Notes: generated by a model not told the origin, from the sequence alone. Counted from the first letter of the stretch, positions 12,246 to 19,719 are shown. The stretch: DNA of 64,000 nucleotides from Herbidospora daliensis (GCF_001570585.1 NZ_BBXF01000001.1:365691-429690), one strand, 5' to 3'. Translations and numbers: made by a program.

Positions 12246-12395
12246 AACCGAGCCGGACAACGAGAACCCGGCGACCACGCCCATCAGCGCCCAGGCGAGG
12301 AAGTCGAGCCTCCCGGGCCAGACCGCGCCCAGCACCGCCACGGCCGCCGTCAGGACGAAGAGGGACGCGGCCGTGCGGGTGGCGGGCAGGGTCAC
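12243..12395 (-). CDS. Small membrane protein of the SARP-led cluster
   Basis: 50 residues starting at GTG 12395, which overlaps the stop of the Tat-exported protein gene as GTGA, so it is translationally coupled. Two hydrophobic segments are visible: TAASLFVLTAAVAVLGAVW and LDFLAWALMGVVAGFSLSG. It ends at a TGA in the same frame as the following membrane-protein ORF, so the two could be halves of one longer membrane protein. Function unknown. Confidence 0.6.
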   Translation of the reverse strand: MTLPATRTAASLFVLTAAVAVLGAVWPGRLDFLAWALMGVVAGFSLSGSV

Positions 12396-12889
12396 GGGTT
12401 GGCCCGCGAGCAGATGTAGAAGGTGCTGCCCGCGCCGTACACCACGAAGCGGCCGTCGGCGCAGCGGTAGGGGGTGCTGCCGTGCGTCCAGCGCCAGGCG
12501 TTCTTCTTCGACACCCCGCTCGCGCCGCACTCGACGATCGGCGTGTAGTAGGAGTAGGCGTTGCCGTCGGTGCGGAACCAGCCGTCGCTGCCGCAGTAGC
12601 TGGAGGCGTACGACCCGCCGACGCACACCCGCTGGGTGGTGCCGTCGCGGTAGCCGTCGAAGTTGGCGTAGCCGCTGTTGGAGCAGCCCGACCACTCCGA
12701 ACCGGCCGTCGCGGAGGCGCTCTTGATCCGGGCCGGCGGCAGGGCGCCCACCACGTTCAGCGCCAGCGCGCCGCCGAGCACGCCGACCGACTTGACCATC
12801 GTGCGCCGCGACACCCGGACCCGGACCGGCGGGCGCGCCGCCACGTCCTCGTCCGCGGCCGGCACGTCGGACCAGTAGTCGCGGGACAT
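12392..12889 (-). CDS. Tat-exported cysteine-rich protein resembling methylamine dehydrogenase light chain
   Basis: 165 residues from ATG 12889 (GAGGTGA eight bases upstream). After a 24-residue acidic leader comes a twin-arginine signal (VSRRTMVKSVGVLGGALALNV). The mature part has six cysteines (SGCSN, RVCVGG, SYCGSDGW, VECGAS, YRCADG, YICSR) and many aromatic residues. The order CGSDGWFRT ... VECGASG ... STFYICS recalls the C-terminal half of MauA. By eye the second TTQ-forming tryptophan of MauA falls on a tyrosine (VVYGAG). Neighbours are MauD- and MauE-like, supporting a disulfide-rich exported protein; no heavy-chain gene is present. Enzymatic activity is unproven. Confidence 0.75.
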   Translation of the reverse strand: MSRDYWSDVPAADEDVAARPPVRVRVSRRTMVKSVGVLGGALALNVVGALPPARIKSASATAGSEWSGCSNSGYANFDGYRDGTTQRVCVGGSYASSYCGSDGWFRTDGNAYSYYTPIVECGASGVSKKNAWRWTHGSTPYRCADGRFVVYGAGSTFYICSRANP

Positions 12890-12894
12890 GTCGT

Positions 12895-13407
12895 TCACCT
12901 CACGTTCGACGATTCGGGCAGATCCACCCCGAGGAGCCGGTCGAGGTCCGGGTCGGACCCGACCACGCGACGCCACTCCTCGGCGCCGTCGGGTGCGTAC
13001 TTGACGAGGGAGGGGGTCGCGCCGACCGCGACGGAGCCGAGCAGGTCGGCGTCCACGACGGCCTCGACGTGCGGGGCCGCCTCGACCCACGCCGCGCACG
13101 CCTCCGCCGCCGCGAGCAGGACCAGGTGGCCGCCGACCTGGCCGGACGGCATCCCGGCCAGATGGACGGCCCGGGCCCGGCAGCTCGGGCACTGTTCCGA
13201 GACCACGAGCACGAAGGTCGGCCGGCCGTCGGAGGAGGCGAACCGGGCCACCCTGCGGACGGTCTCCGGGCCGGAGACGGCGGCGAGGGCCGAGATGACC
13301 GCCTGCTGGAGCTCGCGCACGATCCTCAGCAGGGCGGAGATCGCGAACAGGGCGATCACCATGCCGAGGAAGGCGAACACGGCCAGGGAGTTGACGACGT
13401 TCTGCAC
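12895..13407 (-). CDS. MauD/TlpA-like membrane-anchored thioredoxin-fold protein
   Basis: 170 residues from GTG 13407. One N-terminal membrane anchor (VVNSLAVFAFLGMVIALFAI) is followed by a thioredoxin-like domain carrying the motif SEQCPSCRA (about residues 71-79, CPSC) after a PTFVLVV strand, and VGATPSLV, the cis-proline loop equivalent (about residues 130-137). MauD proteins supply or isomerise disulfides for the MauA light chain. Its stop lies within the ribosome binding site of the Tat-exported cysteine-rich protein gene, so the two are tightly coupled. Confidence 0.82.
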   Translation of the reverse strand: MQNVVNSLAVFAFLGMVIALFAISALLRIVRELQQAVISALAAVSGPETVRRVARFASSDGRPTFVLVVSEQCPSCRARAVHLAGMPSGQVGGHLVLLAAAEACAAWVEAAPHVEAVVDADLLGSVAVGATPSLVKYAPDGAEEWRRVVGSDPDLDRLLGVDLPESSNVR

Positions 13408-13411
13408 GGCG

Positions 13412-14089
13412 TCAGCTCAGCCCGCAGGTGAGGGAGTCGGCGACGGCCGCGAAGCGCGGGTCGTCGGCCTCCCGCGCGGTCAGGATCGTGGTCGTCGAGG
13501 CGTTGACCAGGACGGCCGAGCGCAGCAGCCGCCCGTCGTCGGCCCGTTCCTCGCGTTTCCACAACGCGCCGCCGCGCACCCGCTTCCCGGCGCCGCCGGG
13601 GGTGGGCAGCGCGCCGGCCGGGTTCACCTGGATGGAGCAGACGCCCTCCAGGCTGTTGACCGCGAGCAGGCCGTCGGTGCGCACCCGCGACCCGAGCCGG
13701 GGGGTCAGCACGACGCCTTCGGGGGCGTCGCGGATGTCGAAGGCGGCGAGCTGGCCGATGAACACCTCGAACGGCACGTTGGTGCCCTGGACGAAGGTGT
13801 AGACCTCGTGGTGCGGCCCGATCCACACCATGGTCGTGCCCGCGTTCTCGGGGTCCTCGTGGGAGACCAGCCGGGCCCCGTTCCACGACACCTCGCGGAC
13901 GGTGAACCGGTCGTACTCGCCGAGGTGGCGCGCGATGAGCTCGCGCGCGCCGGCCGCGCCGGTGTGGAAACGCTGGGCGCCGTTCTCGTTCCGCGCCCAG
14001 AACAGGTAGCTCCAGCCCATGGTGAAGGGTTGTGGGCTGCCGTCCACGGTGAGCGTCCGGCCGTCAGGTGTTCGCGCTAACATCGCCAC
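13412..14089 (-). CDS. Unknown protein, first gene after the SARP-type promoter
   Basis: About 225 residues from GTG 14089 (223 from ATG 14083). No signal peptide or membrane segment. Recognisable stretches include MGWSYLFWARNENGAQRF, TMVWIGPHHEVYTFVQGTNVPFEVFIGQLAAF and LAVNSLEGVCSIQVNPAG; I do not recognise the family. The predicted transcription start coincides with GTG 14089, so the mRNA may be leaderless. The Leu codon right after ATG 14083 is TTA, rare here and potentially bldA-dependent. Being first in the cluster and universally soluble, it could be a cytosolic partner or enzyme, but nothing in the sequence says which. Confidence 0.7.
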   Translation of the reverse strand: MAMLARTPDGRTLTVDGSPQPFTMGWSYLFWARNENGAQRFHTGAAGARELIARHLGEYDRFTVREVSWNGARLVSHEDPENAGTTMVWIGPHHEVYTFVQGTNVPFEVFIGQLAAFDIRDAPEGVVLTPRLGSRVRTDGLLAVNSLEGVCSIQVNPAGALPTPGGAGKRVRGGALWKREERADDGRLLRSAVLVNASTTTILTAREADDPRFAAVADSLTCGLS

Positions 14090-14095
14090 GGGACC

Positions 14096-14139
14096 AGAGT
14101 GAGCGCGCCCGCCACACGGCCGCCACATTGCCGCCACAT
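14096..14139 (-). promoter_or_regulatory. SARP-type direct-repeat promoter
   Basis: Read on the minus strand, three heptamers (R)TGTGGC lie exactly 11 bp apart (plus-strand GCCACAT at 14133 and 14122, GCCACAC at 14111). Eight bases after the last comes a -10-like TCACTCT (14102-14096), then GTG 14089 six bases on. Direct heptamers at 11-bp pitch eight bases before the -10 are the known SARP operator layout. The SARP gene itself ends at 14139, overlapping the first repeat. Confidence 0.75.
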
Positions 14140-14888
14140 CACAGGCTCGCGTCCTCCATGAGGATGCGGTCGTGCAGGGCGGTCAGCGTGGCCGACGGCC
14201 CGACGCCGATGTGCTCGACCAGCGCCGCCCGGCAGTCGTGGTAGGCCAGCAGCGCGTCGGCCCGGCGTCCGCTCTTGTGCAGGGCCAGCATGAGCCGCGC
14301 GCGCAGGTCCTCCCGCAGCGGGGCCCCGGCGACCGCGACCCTGAGCTGGTCGATGGCCTCCTCGTAGGCCCCCAGGCGGATGCACGCGCCGGCGTAGTCG
14401 CCGACGGCGGCGGTGCGGCGTTCGTCGAGCCGGGTGGCGGCGTTGCGCAGCGCCTCGGAGCTGTCGGCGAGGTCCTGGAGCGCCCCGCCGCGCCACAGGG
14501 CGAGGCCGTCTCTGAGCAGGCGCGCGGCTTCGGCGTCGTCGCGTTCGGCCAGGGCGGCGGCCGCGGCCGACCGCGCGGCCTCGAAGTCGGCCAGGTCGAG
14601 CCGGTCTTCGACGTCGGTCACCCGGTAGCCGCCGGGCACGGTCCGGATCTCGACGCCGGAGCAGGCCAGCCCCTTGCGCAGGTCGGCGATGTACGTCTGC
14701 AGGTTCCGCCGCGCCGACGGCGGGGCCGCGTCACCCCACAACGCGGCGATGCACCGTTCGGTCGAGACCGTGTGGGGCGCGTCGAGCAGCAGGAGGGCGA
14801 GGAGCTGGCGGTGCTTGATCCTGGTCACGGACAGCTGGCTGCCGTCCGGCCGATGGATCTCGAAGTGCCCGAGCAGGAGAAATCTCAT
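14139..14888 (-). CDS. SARP-family transcriptional activator (OmpR-type DNA-binding + BTAD)
   Basis: 249 residues, the size of small SARPs such as ActII-ORF4. Residues about 1-95 form the winged-helix DNA-binding domain (MRFLLLGHFEIHRPDG, RQLLALLLLDAPHTVSTERCIAALWGD, QTYIADLRKGL, YRVTDVEDRLDLADF). About 95-245 form the bacterial transcriptional activation domain (LRDGLALWRGGALQDL, RLGAYEEAIDQLR, REDLRARLMLALHKSGRRADALLAYHDCR). The start is ATG 14888, with TGGAG before it. It almost certainly activates the cluster ending at 10675 through the repeats at its 3' end. It lies just downstream of selC in the same orientation. Confidence 0.93.
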   Translation of the reverse strand: MRFLLLGHFEIHRPDGSQLSVTRIKHRQLLALLLLDAPHTVSTERCIAALWGDAAPPSARRNLQTYIADLRKGLACSGVEIRTVPGGYRVTDVEDRLDLADFEAARSAAAAALAERDDAEAARLLRDGLALWRGGALQDLADSSEALRNAATRLDERRTAAVGDYAGACIRLGAYEEAIDQLRVAVAGAPLREDLRARLMLALHKSGRRADALLAYHDCRAALVEHIGVGPSATLTALHDRILMEDASL

Positions 14889-14915
14889 GGAACTCCAGCC
14901 GACTCTGGGGAGCAG

Positions 14916-15008
14916 CGGAGACGGACGGGAATCGAACCCGCCGCGCCGAGATCCTCGGCGCCACCGGTTTTGAAGACCGGGAGGGCCACCAGGCACCTAC
15001 ACGTCCCC
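14916..15008 (-). tRNA. selC: tRNA-Sec (anticodon UCA)
   Basis: On the minus strand a long tRNA (about 93 nt) folds with acceptor 5' GGGGACG pairing to CGTCTCC. The perfect anticodon arm CCGGT-CTTCAAA-ACCGG has anticodon TCA, the extra arm GCGCCGAG-GAT-CTCGGCGC has eight pairs, and the T arm reads GCGGG-TTCGATT-CCCGT. The long variable arm and UCA anticodon identify selenocysteine tRNA. The eighth acceptor pair looks mismatched (T-C) and CCA is not encoded. It starts 14 bases after the selB stop, giving a selA-selB-selC order. Confidence 0.95.
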
Positions 15009-15021
15009 GATGGTAACGCTA

Positions 15022-16695
15022 TCAGAGAAATGTTCTGGAGCCAGTGGTGTCCTGGCGGCGGGTGACGCCCAGCCGGTCGAGCTGTTCCAGCAGCGGCACG
15101 ACGACCCGGCGGGTGGTGTTCAGCGCGGTCCGCGCCTGCGCCACGGTGAACGGCGAGGGCAACCGGGCGAGCACCTCGGCCGCCTCCTCCAACGCTCCCG
15201 GCGGCAGCACGACGCCGGGAGCGAGCCGGACCAGCTCGCCCGCCGCCTCGGCCGCCGCCAGCGCCCGCCGGTCGAGCCCCAGTCCGGCGAGCCGGTCGGC
15301 GTCGGGCGCGGCGAACGGGTCGGCGGCCCAGTCGCGCCGCAGTTCGGCGACCCCGGGCGTGCGGGCCGGCAGGATCAGCCGCCCGCGCACGGAGCGGACG
15401 GCGGTGCCCTCGGCGAGCGCGTCCACCAGCGCCCGGTCGGGCAGGCCGAGCAGCTGCCGCGCGGTCTCCGCCGGGAGGTTCGGCCGCTCGGCCACGACCT
15501 CCGCGAGCCGTCGGCGGAGCCCGGCCCAGTGATCGGGATCGGCGACCCAGTCCCCCGCGACCGGGGCGGCGTCCACGGGTGTGCCCATGGCGGCCAGTTC
15601 GCCGCGCCGGGCCAGGCCGCGCCGCCGCAACTCGGCCGCGCCGTCCGGCCGCCCAGTCATCAGAGCGAGTTCGGCCGCCCGCGCCCTGGCCGCCCCCCGC
15701 CGCCGCAACTCCGGCGGGCGGACGTCGAGCACCACCGCCCCCCACACCCGGCGGCTGCCCGGGTCGCGCAGCAGCGCCCGGTCGCCGACCCGCACGGGCA
15801 GCGGCCGGGGCAGGGTCACCCGCACGGTGTCCGCGCCGAGCGCACGCAGCCGGGCGGGCTCGGCGGCGGTGCCGAGGTGCCAGGTGACCTGCTCCGGCGG
15901 ACGGCCCTCGCCGCACAGCCGGACGTCGAGCACCACCACGTCGAGCCAGCGGCCGGGGGTCACCAGGCAGTGCCCGCGCCGGGGACGCGCGCCGCCGCGC
16001 AGGTTCACCGCGACCCGCGCGGGGGCGGCGACCTCGGTCTTCGCCTCGTTGAGGCTGTGCAGGCCGCGGACCCGCACGTCGTCGCCGCCGAGCCGCAGTG
16101 TGTCGCCGGCCCGGATCACGCCCGCGCCGAGCGTGCCGGTGACGACGGTCCCCCGCCCCTCGACGGTGAAGACGCGGTCGATCCACAGGCGCACGTCCGC
16201 GTCCGGGGCCGGGGCGTCCGGGGGGATCGCGGCCAGCAGTTCCCGCAGGCCGGGCAGGCCGTGTCCGGTGACCGCGCTCACGGCGGCGGCCGGCACGCCG
16301 TCGAGGCCGGTGCCGCGCAGCCGGTCGCGGCAGTCGGCCAGCACCGGCCCGGGGTCGGCCAGGTCCGACCGGGTGACGGCGAGCACGCCCCGGCCGACGC
16401 CCAGGGCGTTGAGGATCTCCAGGTGCTCCTGCGACTGCACCGACCAGCCGGCGTCGGCGGCCACCACGAACAGCACCGCCGTGACCGGGCCGACCCCCGC
16501 CAGCATGTTGCCGACGAAGCGCTCGTGGCCGGGCACGTCGACGAAGGCGAGGCCGTCCGTCCAGACGTACCCGAGGTCGATGGTCAGGCCGCGCCGCCGT
16601 TCCTCCTCCCACCGGTCGGGCTCCATGCCGGTGAGCGCCCGCAGCAGCGTGGACTTCCCGTGGTCGACGTGCCCGGCGGTGGCGATCACCCGCAC
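15022..16695 (-). CDS. selB: Selenocysteine-specific elongation factor SelB
   Basis: 557 residues from GTG 16695, which overlaps the selA 3' end by 10 bp. The GTPase domain has GHVDHGKST (about residues 8-16), switch II DVPGHERFVGNML and VLAVTRSDLADPG. EF-Tu-like domains II and III follow (RGTVVTGTLGAG ... RPPEQVTWHLG), then C-terminal winged helices that in the family bind the SECIS hairpin (ending in PFTVAQARTALNTTRRVVVPLLEQLDRLGVTRRQ). It delivers Sec-tRNA to UGA codons. The frame is open upstream to 18021, but that part is antisense to nothing real and shadows selA. Confidence 0.96.
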   Translation of the reverse strand: MRVIATAGHVDHGKSTLLRALTGMEPDRWEEERRRGLTIDLGYVWTDGLAFVDVPGHERFVGNMLAGVGPVTAVLFVVAADAGWSVQSQEHLEILNALGVGRGVLAVTRSDLADPGPVLADCRDRLRGTGLDGVPAAAVSAVTGHGLPGLRELLAAIPPDAPAPDADVRLWIDRVFTVEGRGTVVTGTLGAGVIRAGDTLRLGGDDVRVRGLHSLNEAKTEVAAPARVAVNLRGGARPRRGHCLVTPGRWLDVVVLDVRLCGEGRPPEQVTWHLGTAAEPARLRALGADTVRVTLPRPLPVRVGDRALLRDPGSRRVWGAVVLDVRPPELRRRGAARARAAELALMTGRPDGAAELRRRGLARRGELAAMGTPVDAAPVAGDWVADPDHWAGLRRRLAEVVAERPNLPAETARQLLGLPDRALVDALAEGTAVRSVRGRLILPARTPGVAELRRDWAADPFAAPDADRLAGLGLDRRALAAAEAAGELVRLAPGVVLPPGALEEAAEVLARLPSPFTVAQARTALNTTRRVVVPLLEQLDRLGVTRRQDTTGSRTFL

Positions 16696-17984
16696 GCGGC
16701 CACCACGGCGACCAGCACGGCGGCGACGAGGTCGTCGTCGCGGTGCGGCGTGACCGCGCGCAGGTCGAGCAGGCAGCGGCCGCCCTCGACCCGGCCGACC
16801 ACCGCCGGGTCGCCGGTGCGCAGCGGCCCGGCCAGGTCCTCGGCCACCGCCACCGCCGCGCTGGGCAGCCCGACGCCGGGTGCTCCGCCGCCGCCGACGG
16901 CCGCCTCGGTGTCGACCGCCTCGGCCTTCACCCCCTCCTCGGCCAGGCGGCGCACCAGGTCGGCGGCGCGGCGGCGCAGCACGGCCGGGTCGGCGGCCAG
17001 GGCCTCGCGGGCGGGGTTGGCCGCGTGGGTGAGGGTGGCCTCCACCGCCGCCAGGGTCAGCTTGTCGACGCGCAGCGCGCGGGCCAGCGGGTGGCGGCGC
17101 AGCCGCTCGACCAGCTCGGCCCGCCCGAGCAGCAGGCCGCACTGCGGGCCGCCGAGCAGCTTGTCGCCGCTGGCGGTGACCAGGTCGGCGCCGGCCCGCA
17201 ACCACGTCGCGGCGTCGGGCTCGTCGGGCAGCAGGGGTTCGGGCGTGAGCAGCCCGGAGCCGATGTCGGCGACCAGCGGCACGCCCAGCCCGGCCAGCTC
17301 GCCGACCGACGGGGTCGCCGCGAAGCCCTCGATCCGGTAGTTCGAGGGGTGCACCTTGAGCACGAAGCCGGTCGCGGGGCCGATCGCGTCCGCGTAGTCG
17401 GCCACCGACGTGCGGTTGGTGGTGCCGACCTCGCGCAGGCGGGCCCCGGTGGAGGCGAGCAGGTCGGGCAGCCGGAAGCCGTCGCCGATCTCGACCAGCT
17501 CGCCGCGGCTGATCACGATCTCGCGCCCCTGGGCGAGCGCGGTCGCGGCCAGCACCAGGGCGGCGGCGTTGTTGTTGACGAGGTGGACCGCCCCGGCGTC
17601 CGGGACCGCCCGCGCGAGCGCCGCCAGCGCGGCCCGGCCGCGCCGGGCCCGTTTCCCGGTCTCCAGGTCGAACTCGACGTCGGTGGTGCCGGCCGCGCCG
17701 CGGATCGCGTCCAGCGCCGGGGCCGACAGCGGGGCCCGGCCGAGGTTGGTGTGCAGGAGCACGCCGGTCGCGTTGATCACCTCGCGGGGCCCGCCGCCGG
17801 GCAGCGAGCGCACCACCTCTTCTGGCACGTCGGCGGGGCTGATCTCCCCGTCTCTCGCCCGCCGCTGGGCGGCCTGGACCGCGCCTTTGACGCGGCCGCG
17901 TCCCAGGAGCTCGATGAGCGGGGCGAGGCGGGGATCGTCCAGAAGCGCGTCGGTGCGCGGGATGTGGCGCCGCGAGTCGGTCAC
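16686..17984 (-). CDS. selA: L-seryl-tRNA(Sec) selenium transferase SelA
   Basis: 432 residues from GTG 17984 (VTDSRRHIPRTDALLDD). The characteristic blocks INATGVLLHTNLGRAPLS, TGKRARRG, VNNNAAALVLAATALA and the PLP-lysine motif TASGDKLLGGPQCG are all visible. It converts Ser-tRNA(Sec) to Sec-tRNA(Sec) with selenophosphate. Length is typical of the family. It is the first gene of the selA-selB-selC run; the short region to divergent selD leaves little room for leaders on either side. Confidence 0.96.
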   Translation of the reverse strand: MTDSRRHIPRTDALLDDPRLAPLIELLGRGRVKGAVQAAQRRARDGEISPADVPEEVVRSLPGGGPREVINATGVLLHTNLGRAPLSAPALDAIRGAAGTTDVEFDLETGKRARRGRAALAALARAVPDAGAVHLVNNNAAALVLAATALAQGREIVISRGELVEIGDGFRLPDLLASTGARLREVGTTNRTSVADYADAIGPATGFVLKVHPSNYRIEGFAATPSVGELAGLGVPLVADIGSGLLTPEPLLPDEPDAATWLRAGADLVTASGDKLLGGPQCGLLLGRAELVERLRRHPLARALRVDKLTLAAVEATLTHAANPAREALAADPAVLRRRAADLVRRLAEEGVKAEAVDTEAAVGGGGAPGVGLPSAAVAVAEDLAGPLRTGDPAVVGRVEGGRCLLDLRAVTPHRDDDLVAAVLVAVVAACG

Positions 17985-18032
17985 GATAAATCGGGATATA
18001 CCAATCCGCTGATGCGCGCAATGATCCCGATC

Positions 18033-19016
18033 ATGATGAGACTGACCCACTACGCCCAGGGCGGCGGCTGCGCGTGCAAGATCCCGCCCGGCGAACTCGA
18101 GGACGTCCTGGCGGGGCTCGGCGTCACGCCCAAGGACCCGGCCGGGGAACTGCTGGTCGGGCTGGAGACCGGCGACGACGCCGCGGTCGTCCGCATCGAG
18201 GGCGGCACGGCGGTCGTCGCCACCGCCGACTTCTTCACCCCCGTGGTGGACGACCCCTACGACTGGGGCCGCATCGCCGCCGCCAACGCCCTCTCAGACG
18301 TCTACGCCATGGGCGGTCGCCCCCTCCTGGCGCTCAACCTGCTGTGCTGGCCGCGCGAGACCCTCCCCTACGACCTGGCCCGCGAGGTTCTGCGCGGCGG
18401 CGCCGACGTGGCCGCGCAGGCGGGCTGCCATCTGGCGGGCGGCCACAGCGTCGTCGACGCCGAACCCAAATACGGCATGGCCGTCACCGGCCTCGCCGAC
18501 CCCGCCGCGCTGATGCGCAACGACGCCGGCCGCGCCGGGTTGCCGCTCTCGCTGACCAAGCCGCTCGGGCTCGGCGTGCTCAACAACCGCCACAAGGCGA
18601 CCGGCGAGGTGTTCCCGGAAGCGGTCGAGATCATGACGCGGCTCAACGCCGACGCGAGCGCCGCCGCGGTCGCGGCCGGGGTGCGCTGCGCGACCGACGT
18701 GACCGGCTTCGGGCTGCTCGGCCACCTGTTCAAGCTGGCCAGGGCCTCCGGCGTGACCGCCGTGGTCGACGGCGCGGCGGTGCCGATGCTCGACGGCGCG
18801 CGCGAGTCCGTGCGGGACGGGTTCGTGCCCGGGGGCTCGCGGCGCAACCTCGGCTGGGTCGCGCCGCACCTGTCGGGCGGGGCCGACGAGGAGACGATGC
18901 TCCTGCTGGCCGACGCCCAGACGTCCGGGGGGCTGCTGATCGCCGGCGAGGTGCCGGGCGCGACGGTGATCGGCGAGCTGGTGCCCCGGGGCGAGCACCC
19001 GATCGTGGTCAGGTGA
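18033..19016 (+). CDS. selD: Selenide, water dikinase SelD
   Basis: About 327 residues (MRLTHYAQ start). The active-site loop is GGGCACKIPPGEL; the position that is Sec in some organisms is an ordinary TGC cysteine. ATP-binding elements follow (TGDDAAVV, TADFFTPVVDDPYDWGRIAAANALSDVYAMGG, GHSVVDAEPKYGMAVTG). It makes selenophosphate from selenide and ATP. The start is ambiguous: ATGs at 18012, 18021, 18033 and 18036 are all in frame and none has a clear ribosome binding site; 18033 best matches family length. It diverges from selA and overlaps the convergent gntR gene by 8 bp. Confidence 0.95.
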   Translation: MMRLTHYAQGGGCACKIPPGELEDVLAGLGVTPKDPAGELLVGLETGDDAAVVRIEGGTAVVATADFFTPVVDDPYDWGRIAAANALSDVYAMGGRPLLALNLLCWPRETLPYDLAREVLRGGADVAAQAGCHLAGGHSVVDAEPKYGMAVTGLADPAALMRNDAGRAGLPLSLTKPLGLGVLNNRHKATGEVFPEAVEIMTRLNADASAAAVAAGVRCATDVTGFGLLGHLFKLARASGVTAVVDGAAVPMLDGARESVRDGFVPGGSRRNLGWVAPHLSGGADEETMLLLADAQTSGGLLIAGEVPGATVIGELVPRGEHPIVVR

Positions 19017-19719
19017 CGACGCCCGGTTCGGACGCCGCCGACCGCACCAGGTTCGCCCGCAACCAGGTCTCGGTCGTGCTCACGTGCATGAGCGCGGCCG
19101 CCTGGGCGAGCACCGCGTCGCCCCGCTCCAGCGCCCGGTAGATGGCCTCGTGCTCGGAGATCGTGCGCCCGGCCACGTTGCCCTCGAGCACCCCGCGCCA
19201 GACCCGGGCCCGGACGGTCCGGCTCGCTATCCCCATGAGCAGCGCGCACAGCGCCCGGTTGCCGGTGGCCTCGAACACGGCGCGGTGGAAGGCGTCGTCG
19301 TGGTGGGTGAGCAGCTCGACGTCGCCCTGGGCGGCGACCATGGCGTCGAGCTGCTTCTGCAGCTCGGCCAGTTGGTCGGGGGTGATGCGGGTGGCCGCCA
19401 GGCTGGTGGCGACCGGCTCGAACAGCCGCCGCACCTCGGTGATCTCCAGCAGGTCGTCCCCCTGCATCATCTCGACCGCGACGCCGACGCCTTCGAGCAG
19501 CAGCGCGGGGTCGAGCGAGGTGACGTAGGTGCCGTCGCCGCGGCGTACCTCCAGCACACGGGTCGTGACCAGGGAGCGCACGGCCTCGCGGAGGAGGTTG
19601 CGGGACAGGCCCAGCGACGCGGCCAGGTCCTGCTCGGGAGGCAGCCGGGCTCCGGGAGGCAGCGTCCCGTCCTTGATGAGCTGCCGGATGCGGACGATCG
19701 CCTGCTCGGTCAGAGACAT
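19009..19719 (-). CDS. GntR/FadR-type (FCD) regulator, probably of the sugar importer
   Basis: 236 residues from ATG 19719. N-terminal GntR winged helix about 1-75 (IRQLIKDGTLPPGARLPPEQDLAASLGLSRNLLREAVRSL, RRGDGTYVTSL). C-terminal FCD ligand domain (EVRRLFEPVATSLAA, HHDDAFHRAVFEATGN, SEHEAIYRALERGD) with metal-ligand-type Asp and His. It is a clear paralogue of the regulator at 24398-25108, sharing RxGDGTYVTSL(D/S)PALLL(E/D)G. Divergent from the sugar-binding protein gene, it probably controls that importer. FCD domains bind sugar acids or short carboxylates. Confidence 0.88.
   Translation of the reverse strand: MSLTEQAIVRIRQLIKDGTLPPGARLPPEQDLAASLGLSRNLLREAVRSLVTTRVLEVRRGDGTYVTSLDPALLLEGVGVAVEMMQGDDLLEITEVRRLFEPVATSLAATRITPDQLAELQKQLDAMVAAQGDVELLTHHDDAFHRAVFEATGNRALCALLMGIASRTVRARVWRGVLEGNVAGRTISEHEAIYRALERGDAVLAQAAALMHVSTTETWLRANLVRSAASEPGVVT

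Noticed and set aside
11185-12246. Long minus-strand frame leading into the lipoprotein
   Set aside because: Arg/Gly/Pro-rich shadow of the MauE-like and membrane-protein genes; ATG 11184 has the lipoprotein signal and an ideal ribosome binding site.
12392-12889. Calling the exported protein a functional methylamine dehydrogenase light chain
   Set aside because: Too few cysteines, second TTQ tryptophan not evident, and no heavy-chain gene nearby.
18061-18090. Selenocysteine in SelD itself
   Set aside because: The active-site codon is TGC in GGGCACK, not TGA.
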